Assembly: GCA_025175895.1 (NCBI GenBank)
Contig: JAKLTH010000238.1
Location: 1,054,001-1,118,000, forward strand
Reading direction: 5' to 3'
From: Wurfbainia villosa
Lineage: Eukaryota > Streptophyta > Magnoliopsida > Zingiberales > Zingiberaceae
DNA: 64,000 bases
How positions within the stretch are numbered: position 1 is the stretch's first letter; every line of letters begins with the position of its first letter. Below, one piece after another: positions 21,680 to 33,569 of this stretch. The notes under the pieces are model-generated. The model had not been told where the DNA came from, ran no database searches, and was given only the letters and a program-made list of their open reading frames with translations. Position numbers and translations under genes: made by a program.

Positions 21680-22514
21680 TTAGTTTACTAGGTATTCCTT
21701 AGGGATGAACTCCCTAGATATCCTCCTAATGACCCTCCTAGGCTTGGTAGCCTTGGTCATTTGGGTCTTGTCATGGTTAACCTTAGGGATTGCCTCCCTA
21801 GTAACCTTCTTAGTGGTTTTCCTAAGTTTCATGGAAATCTTGGCCACTAGACACTTGCCTTGGTTAACCTTAGAGATGACTTTCCTATTAACCTTGGCTT
21901 TCCTAGACCTAGGTTTAGTTCCATAATCAAATGGAACATTGTGGTAGGTCTCTTTGGGCTTATGTTTGTGACTCAAACCTTTCTTGCCTTTGGATGAACC
22001 TTGTCTCCTAGGACCTAGATTTTGTCCATATGACCCTTGCATTTGATTTTGCATAATCTTAAGGATTTTTTCTAATTTCTCAAGTTTTGACCTCAAAACT
22101 TGATTTTCTAGCTCTAATTTCTCAAATTTTGTGGGCCCATTATTTCTTTGAGTAGGATTTTTCTTTCTAGGCATATGTCGAGTCTATTTAGGGTTGATGC
22201 ATAGGTGATCCTCTATATTTTTAATAGTCTCTCTAAGTAGGATTTTTCTAGGGACATTAGTTCCAAATTTCTCCTTATTTCTAAAGTTGACGTGTTTGGC
22301 TCCTAAGCAATAATGTCTATTGTTCTTAGCTTGCTTTTGTTCATGAGTGATAGCAATAAAAAACCTAAAATGCTTTTGCCTATTAATTAAGGAGGGAACA
22401 TAATTAGAGGTTACCTTAGCTCCCCCTACATGTGTAGATCCTTCTTGCCCCTTCTTCTTCCCCCTAGGGCATTGACTCCTATAATACTCTCTTTAGTGGC
22501 ACTTGAAGCACACC
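21680..22514 (-). pseudogene. K gag, C-terminal half (zinc knuckle 2, coiled coil, basic tail)
   Basis: This continues the K gag cut by L at EHV|VCFKC. Reading leftward from 22514 it gives a degenerate second zinc knuckle (CFKCHEREYYRSQCP, histidine lost), a segment with LGAKHVNFRNKEKFG and NVPRKILLRETI, and a stop. Then comes the 164-codon frame 21680-22174: a leucine/lysine coiled coil (LELENQVLRSKLEKLEKIL, about residues 20-45), a YHNVPFDYGTKPRSR block, and a basic tail ending ISREFIPKEYLVN. The layout equals that of L and O. The tail corresponds to the WVPK-rich end of gag in SIRE-like Copia elements. No pol follows. Confidence 0.65.
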
Positions 22515-22519
22515 ACGTG

Positions 22520-23109
22520 TGTAGAGGAAATGTTGACCGCTAGAGGGAGGTGAATAGCATCGTGCTAGTACGTTGATGGAAATCGTTCGCGTTTGTCTCT
22601 ACACAATTGTTAGTACGCAGCGGAATATAGAAGTACAATATAAAGACAAATACAAATACACAACCACAAGACAAAGATATAACGTGGTTCGGAACCTCAA
22701 GGTTCCTACTCCACAAATCGGGCTCAAATGAGCCCTAGCGATGTCAATAACACACCACTAATAAACACTCCTTCTCGACACAAGTCGGAGGCGGAGAAAC
22801 CTCATACAATAGTTTACAATAATAACTAAATACAACAAGCAAATATAATATGAAATACAACAAGAGATGCAAAAAAACTTTGGAAAAATCTAATGGATAG
22901 GACTTGCTCGGTGATCATGTCCATTAGTCAAAGATCGAGCCTTCACTTTCATTGCTAACCATCGTGATCGAGTCTCGGCTTCGGTCGGTGCCCGAAAATT
23001 TGAGCACCGGTCGTGATCACTTATCGATCGATTCATTTGCTCAACTCGAACTCGATTTGCGAAGCTGGGATCGATCTAGATGGCCAATTCACGATCAAAC
23101 CCTAGTTGA
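22520..23109 (-). repeat. 3' LTR of L, left part
   Basis: It begins TGTAGAGGAAATGTTGACC like the 5' LTR at 33054. About 230 bp present in the 5' LTR (33425-33655) are deleted here near 22885. From about 22940 to 23095 the sequence differs strongly from the 5' LTR and consists of CGATCGATT-like words. M starts at 23110. Confidence 0.75.
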
Positions 23110-23612
23110 TGTTAGGGCAATCTCTCGCCATGATAAGGTTTTGATGTGTGTGGCAAAGGGTTTAAGTTAGGTTGTTATGATTATTTGATATGTGTGTTGG
23201 AGTCGTGCAGGACTTAGTAAATCGCACAGGATAGCTTGACGAAGCATTGGCAAGATCACCAACTCTCATGACTCGGTCCTTGAGTCGGTGAAGGATGGCT
23301 TTGCGGAAGTTGTGCGCTTGGAGCATCTGAGGGACCGCCGGACGAGGAGCTTGGAGTGAAGCCGGAGGAAGTAGACTTCGAGGCAAGAGACGCGAAGGAG
23401 CATTGCAGAGCCGTACGCCTGATGCTGCCGAGGGACATGGCCGCGAACGAAGAGAACTTCAAAGGCGAGAGACTCCGAGGGATGAGAGTGAGCGAATGTA
23501 ACCCGGGAAGGGGTAGTAGATCTTAGGTGAACTTGGCCGAATGACTAAGTCAGGAGTCGGATGGTCATTCTCGACGGTCGGATGTACCCGAATTGGAGGG
23601 TTTTCCTGATAC

Positions 23613-23935
23613 CAGTCGACTGCCATGTCATGGCAGTCGACTGCTCTGAGTCGATGGTTTGATTGATTGGTTTAAGGTAGCTGAGTCAAGTTGATCAGTC
23701 AACTAAAGACATGGGCAATCGATGCGATCGATCCGATTGCTGCGATCGGTGATAGCAAGACTGCACGGCACGAATGGAGTCGATCTCGCGAGCAATCGAC
23801 TGATGGTCCATCAGTCGACTGATGGTAAGATCAGTCGATTGATGATGTTGCCATTGTATGAAATCTAACGTGGAAAGCGGCCGTTATTGGGCAACGACTA
23901 CAGGACCAGTCGACTGATCGGGGCATCAGTCGACT
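23613..23935. repeat. CAGTCGACTG motif tract (M 5' LTR)
   Basis: Five exact CAGTCGACTG plus several one-off variants. The matching tract of the 3' LTR has seven exact copies. Confidence 0.85.
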
Positions 23936-23969
23936 GCTCTTGTGTCAACGGGAAGAAACCCTCTTCTTC

Positions 23970-23976
23970 TATAAAG
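23970..23976 (+). promoter_or_regulatory. TATA box in M LTR
   Basis: TATAAAG, conserved in the other LTR at 28310. It lies downstream of the motif tract, as in N. Confidence 0.5.
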
Positions 23977-24394
23977 AGGAAGGGTATGGAACTTTGGGGG
24001 GCTAATGCTTCAACTCTAATCTGCTCCCAAAGTGCCATAAACGATTTCCCACTCTTCTACTTGCTTTAATTCTCATTCTATTGTAAGAAGAAGAATTGTA
24101 AAGAGGTTACCTCCACCTAGCTTGGTGCAAAGGAGAGACTTAGTGGATTTGGCAAAGGAGTGATTCACCTTGGACGAATCGGGATCGTGGATTAGCGACG
24201 TAGCCGTGAACCACATTACGACTTGTTGTTAGCATTGTTTATTTCCTTTTCTTTGTCTTTATTTGTTTAATTTGCTTGTCTTGTTGTTTCCGTTGCGCTA
24301 ATCTTGTTTGTACACGAGCAAATTCCGTTATCCATCGATCGAGGGCTATTCACCCCCCTCTAGCCGGCCACCACACTTCACATCGATCCCTTCA

Positions 24395-24409
24395 AGTGGT
24401 ATCAGAGCC
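24395..24409 (+). promoter_or_regulatory. Primer-binding site of M
   Basis: AGTGGTATCAGAGCC directly after the LTR, complementary to the 3' end of initiator methionine tRNA, the usual Copia primer. Confidence 0.85.
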
Positions 24410-24456
24410 AAGGAAAGCTTGTCGAGGACTAACCGCCACAACAAGCAAATTCAAGA

Positions 24457-25554
24457 ATGACCGGCTCAAATATTCACCCACCGAAATTCGAAGGCGAATT
24501 CTCTTGGTGGAAAAAGAGAATGGAGGTATTCTTCGAAACCGACTTTGAAATTTTATTAATAATGGAAAACGGTTTCGAGTTGCCTAGGAATGAAGAAGGG
24601 GAGCTATTAGAGAAATCAAGATGGAGCAAAAGACAAAGAGAGGAATACTTGGCTAATTCAAAGGCCAAGCACCACCTCTACAATGTACTTCCCCAACAAG
24701 AAGTGAATAGAATAGGGGAATGTTCTAGTGCAAAGGAGATGTGGGAGAAGCTAGTAGAGCTTCATGAAGGCACTTCGGAGGCCAAGCTTGCAAGAAGAGA
24801 TCTTCTCCGCTCCCAACTATCCAACATAAAATTAGAAAAGGGAGAAAAGGTAACATCATTGCATTCTAGGTTTAAGGAAATTTTGATTGGACTAACAAGT
24901 GTAGGTGAAAAGCTCTCAAACCGGGACATGCTTATGAAAGCAATCGACGCTTTTCCCCGATCATCAAAATGGAGCTCAATGGTGGACTCCTTCTATATGT
25001 CCAAGAACTTAGAAGTAAGTACTTTGGAGGAGTTCTTCTCAACCATGGAGCTCCACGAAACAAGACTTGAAGGAATACAAGAAGAGCCTAGAATTCAACC
25101 TTCAAGAGGAGTAGCACTTTTGACCAACAAGGGGAAGAAGAAGATGGAGATCCCCTCCTCCTCCTTCGATGAAGCATCTTCCTCCTCCTCCATGGATAGC
25201 ACGGAAGAAGCCTATATGGTAAGGAGGGTAAGGCGTGCATTAAGAGGTTTTCAATTTAATAAATCTAATGATAGGAGGAGAAGACCAAGGGGGAAGGTCA
25301 TTTGCTATAATTTCCAAGGAGAGGGACACATAAGGGACAATTGTCCTCTCCTAAACAAGAGCAAAGAAGAGAGGAAGAAGAAAGAAGAAAAGAAGAAGAA
25401 AAGAAGAAGAAAAAGGGGAGCAAAAAGAAGGAAGAAGAAAAGAAGGCAAAAGAAAAAGGGAAGGCCAAGACATTCAAAGCAAAGACATGAGATGACCCTT
25501 CTTCCTCATCCTCATCCGAAGAAGAAGAACATGTCTACTCCAACCTTGCTCTAA
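24457..25554 (+). pseudogene. M gag, N-terminal 365 codons
   Basis: This is the capsid protein of a Copia-type element. The ATG at 24457 is the first after the primer site. Residues 1-60 carry FEGEFSWWKKRMEVFF, the gag N-terminal motif. Residues 60-210 are a UBN2-type domain with EMWEKLVELHEGTSEAK, VTSLHSRFKEIL and AIDAFPRSSKW. The zinc knuckle near residue 285 reads CYNFQGEGHIRDNC, where the second cysteine of CX2CX4HX4C is phenylalanine, so zinc binding should fail. A purine-rich, frame-slipping run (KKEEKKKKRRRK, about 25370-25460) follows. The correct continuation (DDPSSSSSSEEEEHV) lies in another frame, so the last 50 or so residues are out of frame. Otherwise the frame is long and well kept, suggesting recent activity by trans-mobilisation. 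Confidence 0.8.
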
Positions 25555-26179
25555 TGGCTTTTGATGACTTGGATTGCTCCTCCTCCAAAAATGAAGGATC
25601 AAGCTCAAGTGGAGAGAGCTCAAGTGAAGGGGGAGCCTCCTCTACATCCTCATCCGAAGAAGAAGAGGACATGAAACTATGGTAACTAATCTTTCACCTA
25701 GTAAAATAGTTTCCATGATTTCTAGCCTCACTAAGGACCTATTTAGAGCAAAGAAAAAGAATAAAAGCATGCTTGAGCAAATTAAGGAATTGGAAGAAAA
25801 ATTAGAAAAAGCATGTTTTAATGATAATGATGATGATGCATGCTCACATAATCTTTATGTACCATTAGATGTTAATGATGCATGCATAGAAGAAAATAGG
25901 GCTTTAAGGGAAAAGGTAGATCACTTGACCAAAGCCCTAGAAAAATTCACCATTGGCTCAAATACATTGAACATGATAATTGGGAGCCAAAGAGCTAGCT
26001 TCAATAAGAAGGGCCTAGGATACAAAGAAAAGAAAAATGAAAAGGCTTATAAATGTCTAATAGCTAGGGGTCAAGACAAAAAGAAGGTAATAGCTAGAAA
26101 ATGGATCCCTAAGGAATTTTTAGTGAACCCAATAGGAAAGAACTTATTTTGGATTTCAAAATCCATCCTTAAGGGTTAG
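25555..26179 (+). pseudogene. M gag extension with coiled coil
   Basis: An acidic serine-rich stretch (SSSGESSSEGGASSTSSSEE) in one frame ends near 25680. A shift then leads into the 166-codon frame 25679-26179. That frame begins NLSPSKIVSMISSLTKDL, has a coiled coil (MLEQIKELEEKLEKAC), then LREKVDHLTKALEKFTIG, GSQRASFNKKGLGYKEK and a WIPKEFLVNPIGKNLFWISK end. The same order occurs in N (49582-50040: TLERFTLGSKGLD, GSQRAMYNKAGLGF, AWVPKTALILNLG), which ties M to a SIRE-like autonomous lineage. A stop and non-coding sequence follow where N has protease and integrase. Confidence 0.75.
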
Positions 26180-27439
26180 GAAATCCCTAGGATAGTCAAC
26201 CATATGCAATTGACCTATATCATATTTTGGTTGACTTAGGATGGCGGGACAATATTTTTGAAATAGTGTTAGGTGATGATAATGCACCTATAAATAGATA
26301 ATAATGCTTAAATCATGATGATTAATGTAATTGCTATGTATGTTTGCAATCATGATTTATGATTTTGATATTTGGCACATAATCATGAGAAATAGGGTTT
26401 AAATCATGCTTTAGGTGATATTTGCTTTTTATCATGATAAAATACCTAATGCATGATTATAAATTGATGAATACATGTGTTTCATGATCATAATGTGAAA
26501 TTAATTCATATATGTCGTTATGATCATGAGGATTGTTAGGATGATTCTTAACCTTGATAGAATTGCATGAATATAATGGTTAAGTATATAAAAATACCTC
26601 TAGGATGCATCTCACACTCATCATAGGCTACCTTGATTGAAAACTTAGCATGAGTGAGATGTTAGGATGATACAAATGCCCACTAATGCCTATGACATTG
26701 AGATGGTCATTTAAGGTATCAAAATAACAATAATAGACCAATCATGGGGAAGACTTATGTTTAATTCATAGACATATTGCCCAAAAATCATGGTTGGATA
26801 TTTCATATGTTTTCAAAACAATTTCTTACTTTAAAATCTATGTGTTCATGTTTTGAAAAAATTGAAAGCAAAACTAGGTATTAAACTTGATACTAACATG
26901 ATCAAAAACCTAGTGGTTTTTAAAGCTTTTGATTTTTTGGTAAATCTCTGAAAATACAATGATTTTTCATGAAAAACTATTTTTCATTGATAGATATACT
27001 TAAAAGAAATGTGTTCCCCAAATTTCATGATTTTTTGAATTTTATAGAATTTTTTACGTATTTCTGAAATTCGGTCCAAAAATCAAAAATTCCTGAAAAC
27101 CTTGTGCCAGTCGACTGGTAGTCTGAACCAGTCGACTGGTGGCCTGAAAATCAGAACAGTAAAGGCTGAATTCAGTTTTTAAATCAATTTTTGGTATTTT
27201 CATTCAATTAGACTTGATGCCATGAGTTTATAACTTAGTATTGATCTTTTTTGATGGTGTCAAAGGGGGAGAAATGATTATGTTTAAGTAAATTATGATA
27301 GGGGGAGAAATATGTATGGGGAGTTTCATGGATTAAGGGGGAGTTGCATGTTGTTATATCATGTTTATGTTTACATGCTTTCTTACCTTATAAATTTCTA
27401 TCAAATGTTTTACCTAACTTAAACGGATTGCAACACATC
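26180..27439 (+). other. 3' non-coding internal region of M
   Basis: AT-rich with many ATCATGATAA-like words and no frame. Near 27107-27130 it holds two CCAGTCGACTGGT palindromes. Extra polypurine tracts GGGGGAGA occur from 27260 on. The region occupies the place where pol would be. Confidence 0.65.
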
Positions 27440-27453
27440 AAAAAGGGGGAGAT
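27440..27453 (+). promoter_or_regulatory. Polypurine tract of M
   Basis: AAAAAGGGGGAGAT immediately before the 3' LTR start TGTTAGGG. The same tract precedes the 3' LTR of N. Confidence 0.85.
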
Positions 27454-28693
27454 TGTTAGGGCAATCTCTTGCCATGATAAGGTTTTGATGTGTGTGGCAA
27501 AGGGTTTAAGTTAGATTGTTATGATTATTTGATATGTGCGTTGGAGTCGTGCAGGACTTAGTAAATCGCACAAGATAGCTTGACGAAGCATTGGCAAGAT
27601 CACCAACTCTCATGACTCGGTCCTTGAGTCTGTGAAGGATGGCTTTGCGAAAGTCGTGCACTTGGAGCATCCGAGGGACCGCCGGACGAGGAGCTTGGAG
27701 TGAAGTCGGAGGAAGTAGACTTCGAGGCAAGAGACGCGAAGGAGCATTGTAGAGCCGTGCACTTGATGCTGTCGAGGGACATGGCCACGAACGAAGAGAA
27801 CTTCAAAGGCGAGGGACTCCGAGGGATGAGAGTGAGCGAATGTAACCCGGGAAGAGGTAGTAGCTCTTAGGTGAACTTGGCCGAATGACTAAGTCAAGAG
27901 TCGGATGGTCATTCCCGACGGTCGGATGTACCGGAATTGGAGGGTTTTCCCGATACCAGTCGACTGTCATGTCATGGCAGTCGACTGCTCTGAGTCGATG
28001 GTTCGATCGACTGGTTTAAGGTAGCTGAGTCAAGTTGATCAGTCGACTGAGGACAAGGGCAGTCGACTGATTGCTTGATCAGTCGACTGCTCATGGGCAG
28101 CAGTCGACTGATGGCACTGTGCACGGGCATAGAATGGAGTCGAGCTCGCGAGCAATCTACTGATGGTCCATCAGTCGACGGATGATGTTGCCGTTGGATG
28201 AAATCCAACGTGGAAAGCGGCCGTTATTGGGCAACGGCTACAGGACCAATCGACTGATCGGGGCATCAGTCGACTGCTCCTGTGTCAACGGGAAGAAACC
28301 CTCTTCCTCTATAAAGAGGAAGGGTATGGGGCTTTGGGGGGCTAATGCTTCAACTCTAATCTGCTCCCAAAGTGCCATAAACGATTTCCCACTCTTCTAC
28401 TTGCTTTAATTTTCATTCTATTGTAAGAAGAGGAATTGTAAAGAGGTTACCTCCACCTAGCTTGGTGCAAAGGAGAGACTTAGTGGATTTGGCAAAGGAG
28501 TGATTCACCTTGGACGAATCGGGATCGTGGATTAGCGGCGTAGCCGTGAACCACGTTACGACTTGTTGTTAGCATTGTTTATTTCCTTTACTTTGTCTTA
28601 ATTTGTTTAATTTGCTTGTCTTGTTGTTTCCGTTGCGCTAATCTTGTTTGTAGACGAGCAAATTCCATTATCCATCGATCGAGGGCTCGATCC
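27454..28693 (+). repeat. 3' LTR of M, end damaged
   Basis: It matches the 5' LTR but lacks about 37 bp (ATTCACCCCCCTCTAGCC and onward) after GATCGAGGGCT and the last few terminal bases. After GATCC the sequence goes straight into L (TTGACTCACG). Confidence 0.8.
27955..28285. repeat. CAGTCGACTG motif tract (M 3' LTR)
   Basis: Seven exact CAGTCGACTG copies plus variants, several within TCAGTCGACTGA. Confidence 0.9.
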
Positions 28694-29410
28694 TTGACTC
28701 ACGATCCCAACGCCACATGACACCAGTCGACTGATACACCTCAAATATGAGATTTTAATCTCAACCATGAGGTTTAACCCAAGTATGGTGCCTCCATACT
28801 TGCTAGACCACCCTTAGCCTAGACCTAAGCCTTTTAGCCACCTCCGTCAGCCTCGCGCCTCTCGGATCCCTCCAAGTCATCCATGACTTGTTCATCCATT
28901 GCGCTAGCCTTCAGGTGCTTCCATCGGCTATGTCATGCTAATGATGTCTACACCGCCAAGGCACATTGGACTTACGCTGTCAAGACTCCGCTTGGACTTT
29001 ACGTCGCTAACCATTGGACTTATGCTGCCAAGACTCTCGCTTGGACTTTACGCTGTCAATATCAAACCCCTTGGACTTCTCAAATGCCAAGACTCAAGCT
29101 TGGACTTTCCCTTGTCAACCCATGTTGGACTTTCCATGTCAAGACTCATGCTTGGACTTTTCCTTACCAAGACCCATGTTTGGACTTTACATGCCAAGTA
29201 CTCAAGACTTGGACTTCCCATGACATGGTCAACTCCAGTCAACCATCAAAATCCCCCTCGAGTAAAACTCGAGTCCGGTCAATCATGACCCGGGTCGATT
29301 GTGCCAACAATCTCCCCAAAATATTATCAGACATCAATGTCAAACATCAAAACATCGCTCGAGTCAAACTCGCATCCAGTCAATCATGACCTGGGCCGAT
29401 TGCACCAACA
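28694..29410 (-). repeat. 3' LTR of L, right part
   Basis: It continues the LTR after M: matches 33850-34591, including CATGAGGTTTAACCCAAGTA and the CTTGGACTTT array, and ends GCACCAACA at 29410. The polypurine tract (minus strand, AAAAAGGGAGAGAT) lies at 29411-29424. Confidence 0.85.
28975..29222. repeat. CTTGGACTTT minisatellite (L 3' LTR)
   Basis: Irregular units of 25-48 bp built from GCTTGGACTTTxCxxTGCCA plus AGACTC. Open frames rich in LDFxLPxT simply read the repeat. Confidence 0.8.
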
Positions 29411-29424
29411 ATCTCTCCCTTTTT

Positions 29425-31403
29425 GATGTTTGACAAAAACACATACCATTGAGTTAGAACACTAACTCAAATCTTCTTACCAATTATCCCAAATTGGTAA
29501 TCCCAAACATTCTCCCCAATTCTCCGAATTGACAATTGATAACACTCTCCATAACATTCTCCCCTAAAATATTCTTCCCCTTTTTGACTAACAACAAAAA
29601 GGTTTACTCTCCAAGGAGGTCAATGTCTCATATCCAATTAGATCTTACAATCTCCCCCTTGGTCCAAAAATACCTAGGGTGTCTATTATCTTCCTAGTGA
29701 TAAGTCTCATATCACTCAAGAGAGGCAATCCTATACACTCTCTCAATTTTCAAATTGGGTATCTCAAAATTCCATTTCTCCTCCCCATGAGGAAAAATAT
29801 CATCCATCATCCCATGATGAATACCTCCCCCTAAATGCTTGCTCCCCCTTGACCATTGCACCAACAATATCCTTGGGAAGTCCCTAAGCCAATAGGAACT
29901 TTAAACCATCAAAAACAAGGTCTAAAGTTTAACATAGAACTTTCCTATTCCTTAAATTTGATACATCACCTTAACACCTCTCATAATCCATATCCAATGG
30001 ATTTTCACCCTTTATAATGCTTCTCAAAGCATATCCTAGGGTTAGGAGTGGTTAGGGAACTTTACCATGGCTGAAAATGGGCTAAACAATCTTGACTCTA
30101 TCAAAGATCGCCGATCATCATCATCGATCGCCACCAGATAATGATCGAGAAAAAATCCGATTTTCAATTATCAGAGTTGGGTTTTAAAAATGCATAAATA
30201 ATTATACGTATATCGAAAAATCATGAAAATTCATACGTATAATACTTATGACACATACAATGGGTGAAAAATATTAGAAAAATATTTTACCCATAAAATA
30301 TCGAAATTGATACAAAGTTCAAAAGTGAAGAAAAACTTCAATGTTTTAGCTCACTTTATATCAACTTCATCAATGGTGATTGCTATCAAAAGATAGACTT
30401 CACCAAGGTTTTCTAAAAGGATTTTAAAAGGTTTTTGAAAACTTATATTGGATCATATTCTTTGGGCTTAAAGTACATGACTTGTACACAAGCTTTCCCA
30501 ATGATCCACCATTAAGATAAGATGAGTTTTAGTTCATCTAGATGCAAAAACTATGCACCTTGAACTTAACTCATATCCTAGCATCTCACATATGTCTAAA
30601 GTGTATGAAAACACGTTCAAGTCAATGTGATATGAGATATGAGTTTTGGTTATCCTAATCTAAGGTCTCATACATTTTCTAAGGCAACACTACTTGATTC
30701 CCTTATAAATGGGACTTCAAGTCATGCCATTGTCCTTAAATCAATTTTCATTAACTTAAATGCATGAATGATCATGGCATAAATGATAGCAATAATTAAG
30801 CATGACCAATGATCATGATGTCATGACATATAATATAATCTAAAAATACATAACATTAAACCTTAATCCTAAACATGATCATGACATTTTAAATGATTAA
30901 AAATAAGTATGATGTCATGGCATATTATATGGCAAACAAAGCATGACATATAAAATGTATAGGTATAATAATATCTAAATTTTAGTATTAATTGTCATTT
31001 GATATAATTAAGTATATTTTGTCATATTATCACTTTTCTCCCTAGTGTGTCAAAAACCCAAAAAGACACATTATGACTTCTAAACCTAAATTGTGCCAAT
31101 TTGATTGATTTTTCATAATTCCAAGAATGTATTGGCACATCCTAAAATATTTTAGGATTAAAAATCAAACTTTTTTCCAAGGTATCCATAACCTTGAAAA
31201 TTACCTAAAATGTCACCTTTACCATGGTTAGGTTAACTACCCATCCATTTAAAGTTGGCACACCTAACCCATCTAGCGTGAATTGATCACGCTCTTAGGA
31301 ATCCAAAACTTATTTGAGCTCCTAGGGTTAATTAGGTATTCCTTAGGGATAACCTCCCTAGATACCCTCCTAGGTTTTGAAGCCTTGGTCATTGTGGTCT
31401 TGC
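29425..31403 (-). other. 3' non-coding internal region of L
   Basis: AT-rich and homologous to K 20398-21679 and O 40631-42420. No coding frame. Shared blocks such as TTGATTCCCTTATAxATGGGA show common descent. Confidence 0.65.
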
Positions 31404-32986
31404 CTAGGTAACTCTAGGGGTGACTCCCCTTGTAACCTTTTTAGTGACCACCCTAGGTTTCTTAGAAACCCTAGCCACTAGGCAAACACCTTGGTCAACC
31501 TTAGGGATGACTTCCCTATTGACCTTGGTCTTCCTAGACTTAGTTCCATAATCAAATGGAACATTATGATAAATAGGCATTACCTTCTTAGACTTAGGCT
31601 TGTGACCCAAACCTTGCCTCCTAGATAGTTCTTGCCTCTTACACTCAAGGTTTTGACTTCTTGACCTTATGGTTGACCATTTGACCCTTTTATTTGATTT
31701 TGCATAATCCTAAGGGTCTTTTCTAATTTTTCAAGTATTGACCTCAAGACTTGATTTTCAACCTTTAATTGCCCAATTTTAGAATTTTGATTTAATACTT
31801 GGGCATGGTTCTTCCTAGGCATATGCCTAGTCTATTTGGGGTTACAACCTAGGTGCTCTTGTACCTTTCTAATTGTCTCCCTAGGTAGAATTGGTCTAGA
31901 ATTGTTTGACCTAGATTTGTCTTTAGATAAGATATTTTTAGGGACATTAGTCTCAAATTTCTCCTTAGTTTCAAAGTGAATATTCTTAGCTCCTAGGCAC
32001 AATTCTCTATTTCTAGCATGCTCTTTATGATAAATTGCAAGAGAATTAAAGTTCCTAGCATGCTTTTGCCTATTAACTAAAGAAGGAGCGTTATTGAATT
32101 TTACATTAGGGATTGCTTTAGAAGCTCCCCCTACATGTGATGCTCCCTCTTGAATCTTCTTGCTCCCCCTAGGGCATTGACTCCCATAGTGCCCCTTTTG
32201 ATGGCATTTGAAGCAAATGACATGCTCCTTGCTCTTTTGCATTGAGGCACCGGTCTCCTTGATCTTTGGCACGAGTGGAGCCTTCCTTACTCTCTTTGAG
32301 CACTTACTCTTATAGTGCCCGGATTCCCTACACTCAAAGTAAATTATATGATTTTTATTTAAACCTAAATTGTTTGAGTTACCTAGGGCATTTGTGGTGG
32401 TGATCGGAGTGGGTTCTTCATCCCTCTCGGAGGTTGAGGCTTCTTATTGATTTTGCTCCGGCTCCGGCGTGGATGGTCTTTCCTCCCCCTCAATCCTTGA
32501 AGTGGAGGCTTCTTCCACTTTTTCCTCTTCTTCCACCGATTCAGAGGTTGACTCCCTATCAACTTCCGAATCCTCACTCGCTTGTGAGGATGAGGATTCA
32601 TCTTTGGCCTCCTCTTCTTGAGCCGGTGATGGGTCTTCATGGAGCTTGGCCAATTCCCTCCAAAGCTCCTTGACATCCATGCAATCACCTAGGCTACACA
32701 AGAAGTCATTAGGTATCAAATCAAAAATAAATTTGACTACCTTCTTGTTTTTCTCAAATTGTTGGAGTTGCTCCTCGCTCCATCTCTTCTTTTTGAGGAA
32801 GCCTCCCTTTGGTCCTCTTGGGTATTGAAATCCTTCTATTAGGATGGACCACTCCTCTAAATCCCTCATCATCAAAAAATTTTCAATCTTTGCCTTCCAT
32901 TGGTTGAAGCCCTCTCGTCCATAGAAGGCATACGGGACCGGTGTATGGATGTCCCATCCAAGTTGTTTTTCAACTTTCATCTTCAC
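31404..32986 (-). pseudogene. L gag, two zinc knuckles, gag-only
   Basis: This is the capsid protein of L. The frame starts at an ATG at 32984-32986, shortly after the primer site. The N-terminal part has YAFYGREGFNQWKAKIENFL and a UBN2-type domain (FDLIPNDFLCSLGDCMDVKE). Then comes an acidic serine-rich linker (SQASEDSEVDRESTSE). A TAA at 32441-32443 interrupts it, after which the same frame continues. The first knuckle is YFECRESGHYKSKC, its first cysteine replaced by tyrosine. The second is intact, CFKCHQKGHYGSQC (in the 146-codon piece 31832-32272). Next follow LGAKNIHFETKEKFETN and NVPKNILSKD, a stop at 31829, and in another frame a basic tail (31404-31610) with YHNVPFDYGTKSRKT. No protease or other pol domain follows. 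Confidence 0.75.
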
Positions 32987-33038
32987 CCTCTAGCATCTTT
33001 GTCTTTGCTCCCGGCGGTTAGTCCGTAGAAGAGCCCCG

Positions 33039-33053
33039 GGCTCTGATACCAAT
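33039..33053 (-). promoter_or_regulatory. Primer-binding site of L
   Basis: ATTGGTATCAGAGCC on the minus strand directly after the 5' LTR, matching initiator methionine tRNA. Confidence 0.85.
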
Positions 33054-33569
33054 TGTAGAGGAAATGTTGACCGCTAGAGGGGGGTGAATAGCATCGTACT
33101 AGTACGTTGATGGAAATCGTTCGTGTTTGTCTCTACACAATTGTTAGTACGCAACGAAATATAGAAGTACAATATAAAGACAAATACAAATACACAACCA
33201 CAAGACAAAGATGTAACATGATTCGGAACCTCAAGGTTCCTACTCCACGGATCGGGCTCAAACGAGCCCTAGCGATGGCAATCACACACCACTAATAAAC
33301 ACTCCTTCTCGACACAAGTTGGAGGTGGAGAAACCTCGTATAATAGTTTACAATAATAATTAAATACAACAAGCAAATACAATATGAAATACAACAAGAG
33401 ATGCAAAGAAAACTTTACACAAAACTCTTTTGAATGCTCGCTTGTTTGATCGCTTGAATCGTGGTTGAAGACCCTGATTTGCAGGAGCAAATCACCTCAA
33501 CAAAGCTCAAGAAATTGCTTGTGATTTCCTCCTCCACGAGCTCCCTTTAAAGCTGCTACCTAGGCTGGA

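Larger units (their letters stand above)
23110..24394 (+). repeat. 5' LTR of M
   Basis: Starts TGTTAGGGCAATC and ends GATCCCTTCA. TATAAAG at 23970-23976 is a likely TATA box. It aligns closely with 27454-28693 except in 23700-23775, where CAGTCGACTG motifs of the other LTR are replaced by CGATCGATCC-like sequence. Confidence 0.85.
23110..28693 (+). mobile_element. Element M: gag-only LTR element (plus), TR-GAG-like
   Basis: LTRs at 23110-24394 and 27454-28693, primer site at 24395, polypurine tract at 27440-27453. Only 3.06 kb lie between the LTRs: a gag gene with its coiled-coil extension and an AT-rich tail. Protease, integrase, RT and RNase H are absent. The left flank is GTTGA (23105-23109); the right flank after a damaged LTR end is TTGA. 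Several extra GGGGGAGA tracts near 27265, 27300 and 27336 recall the multiple polypurine tracts of SIRE-type Copia. Confidence 0.8.

Noticed and set aside
23162..23462. Overlapping minus frames in the M LTRs (also 27506-27806)
   Set aside because: They lie within LTRs, in antisense to the element, and show no domain.
28883..29389. Open frames of 69-168 codons over the CTTGGACTTT arrays (also 34090-34443, 36372-36852, 40147-40607)
   Set aside because: They run in two or three phases at once and only translate the minisatellite; no conserved domain.
32383..32688. Basic frame overlapping L gag (similar one in K around 34767-35010)
   Set aside because: Both are the +1 reading of the acidic gag linker; similarity between them only reflects DNA homology.
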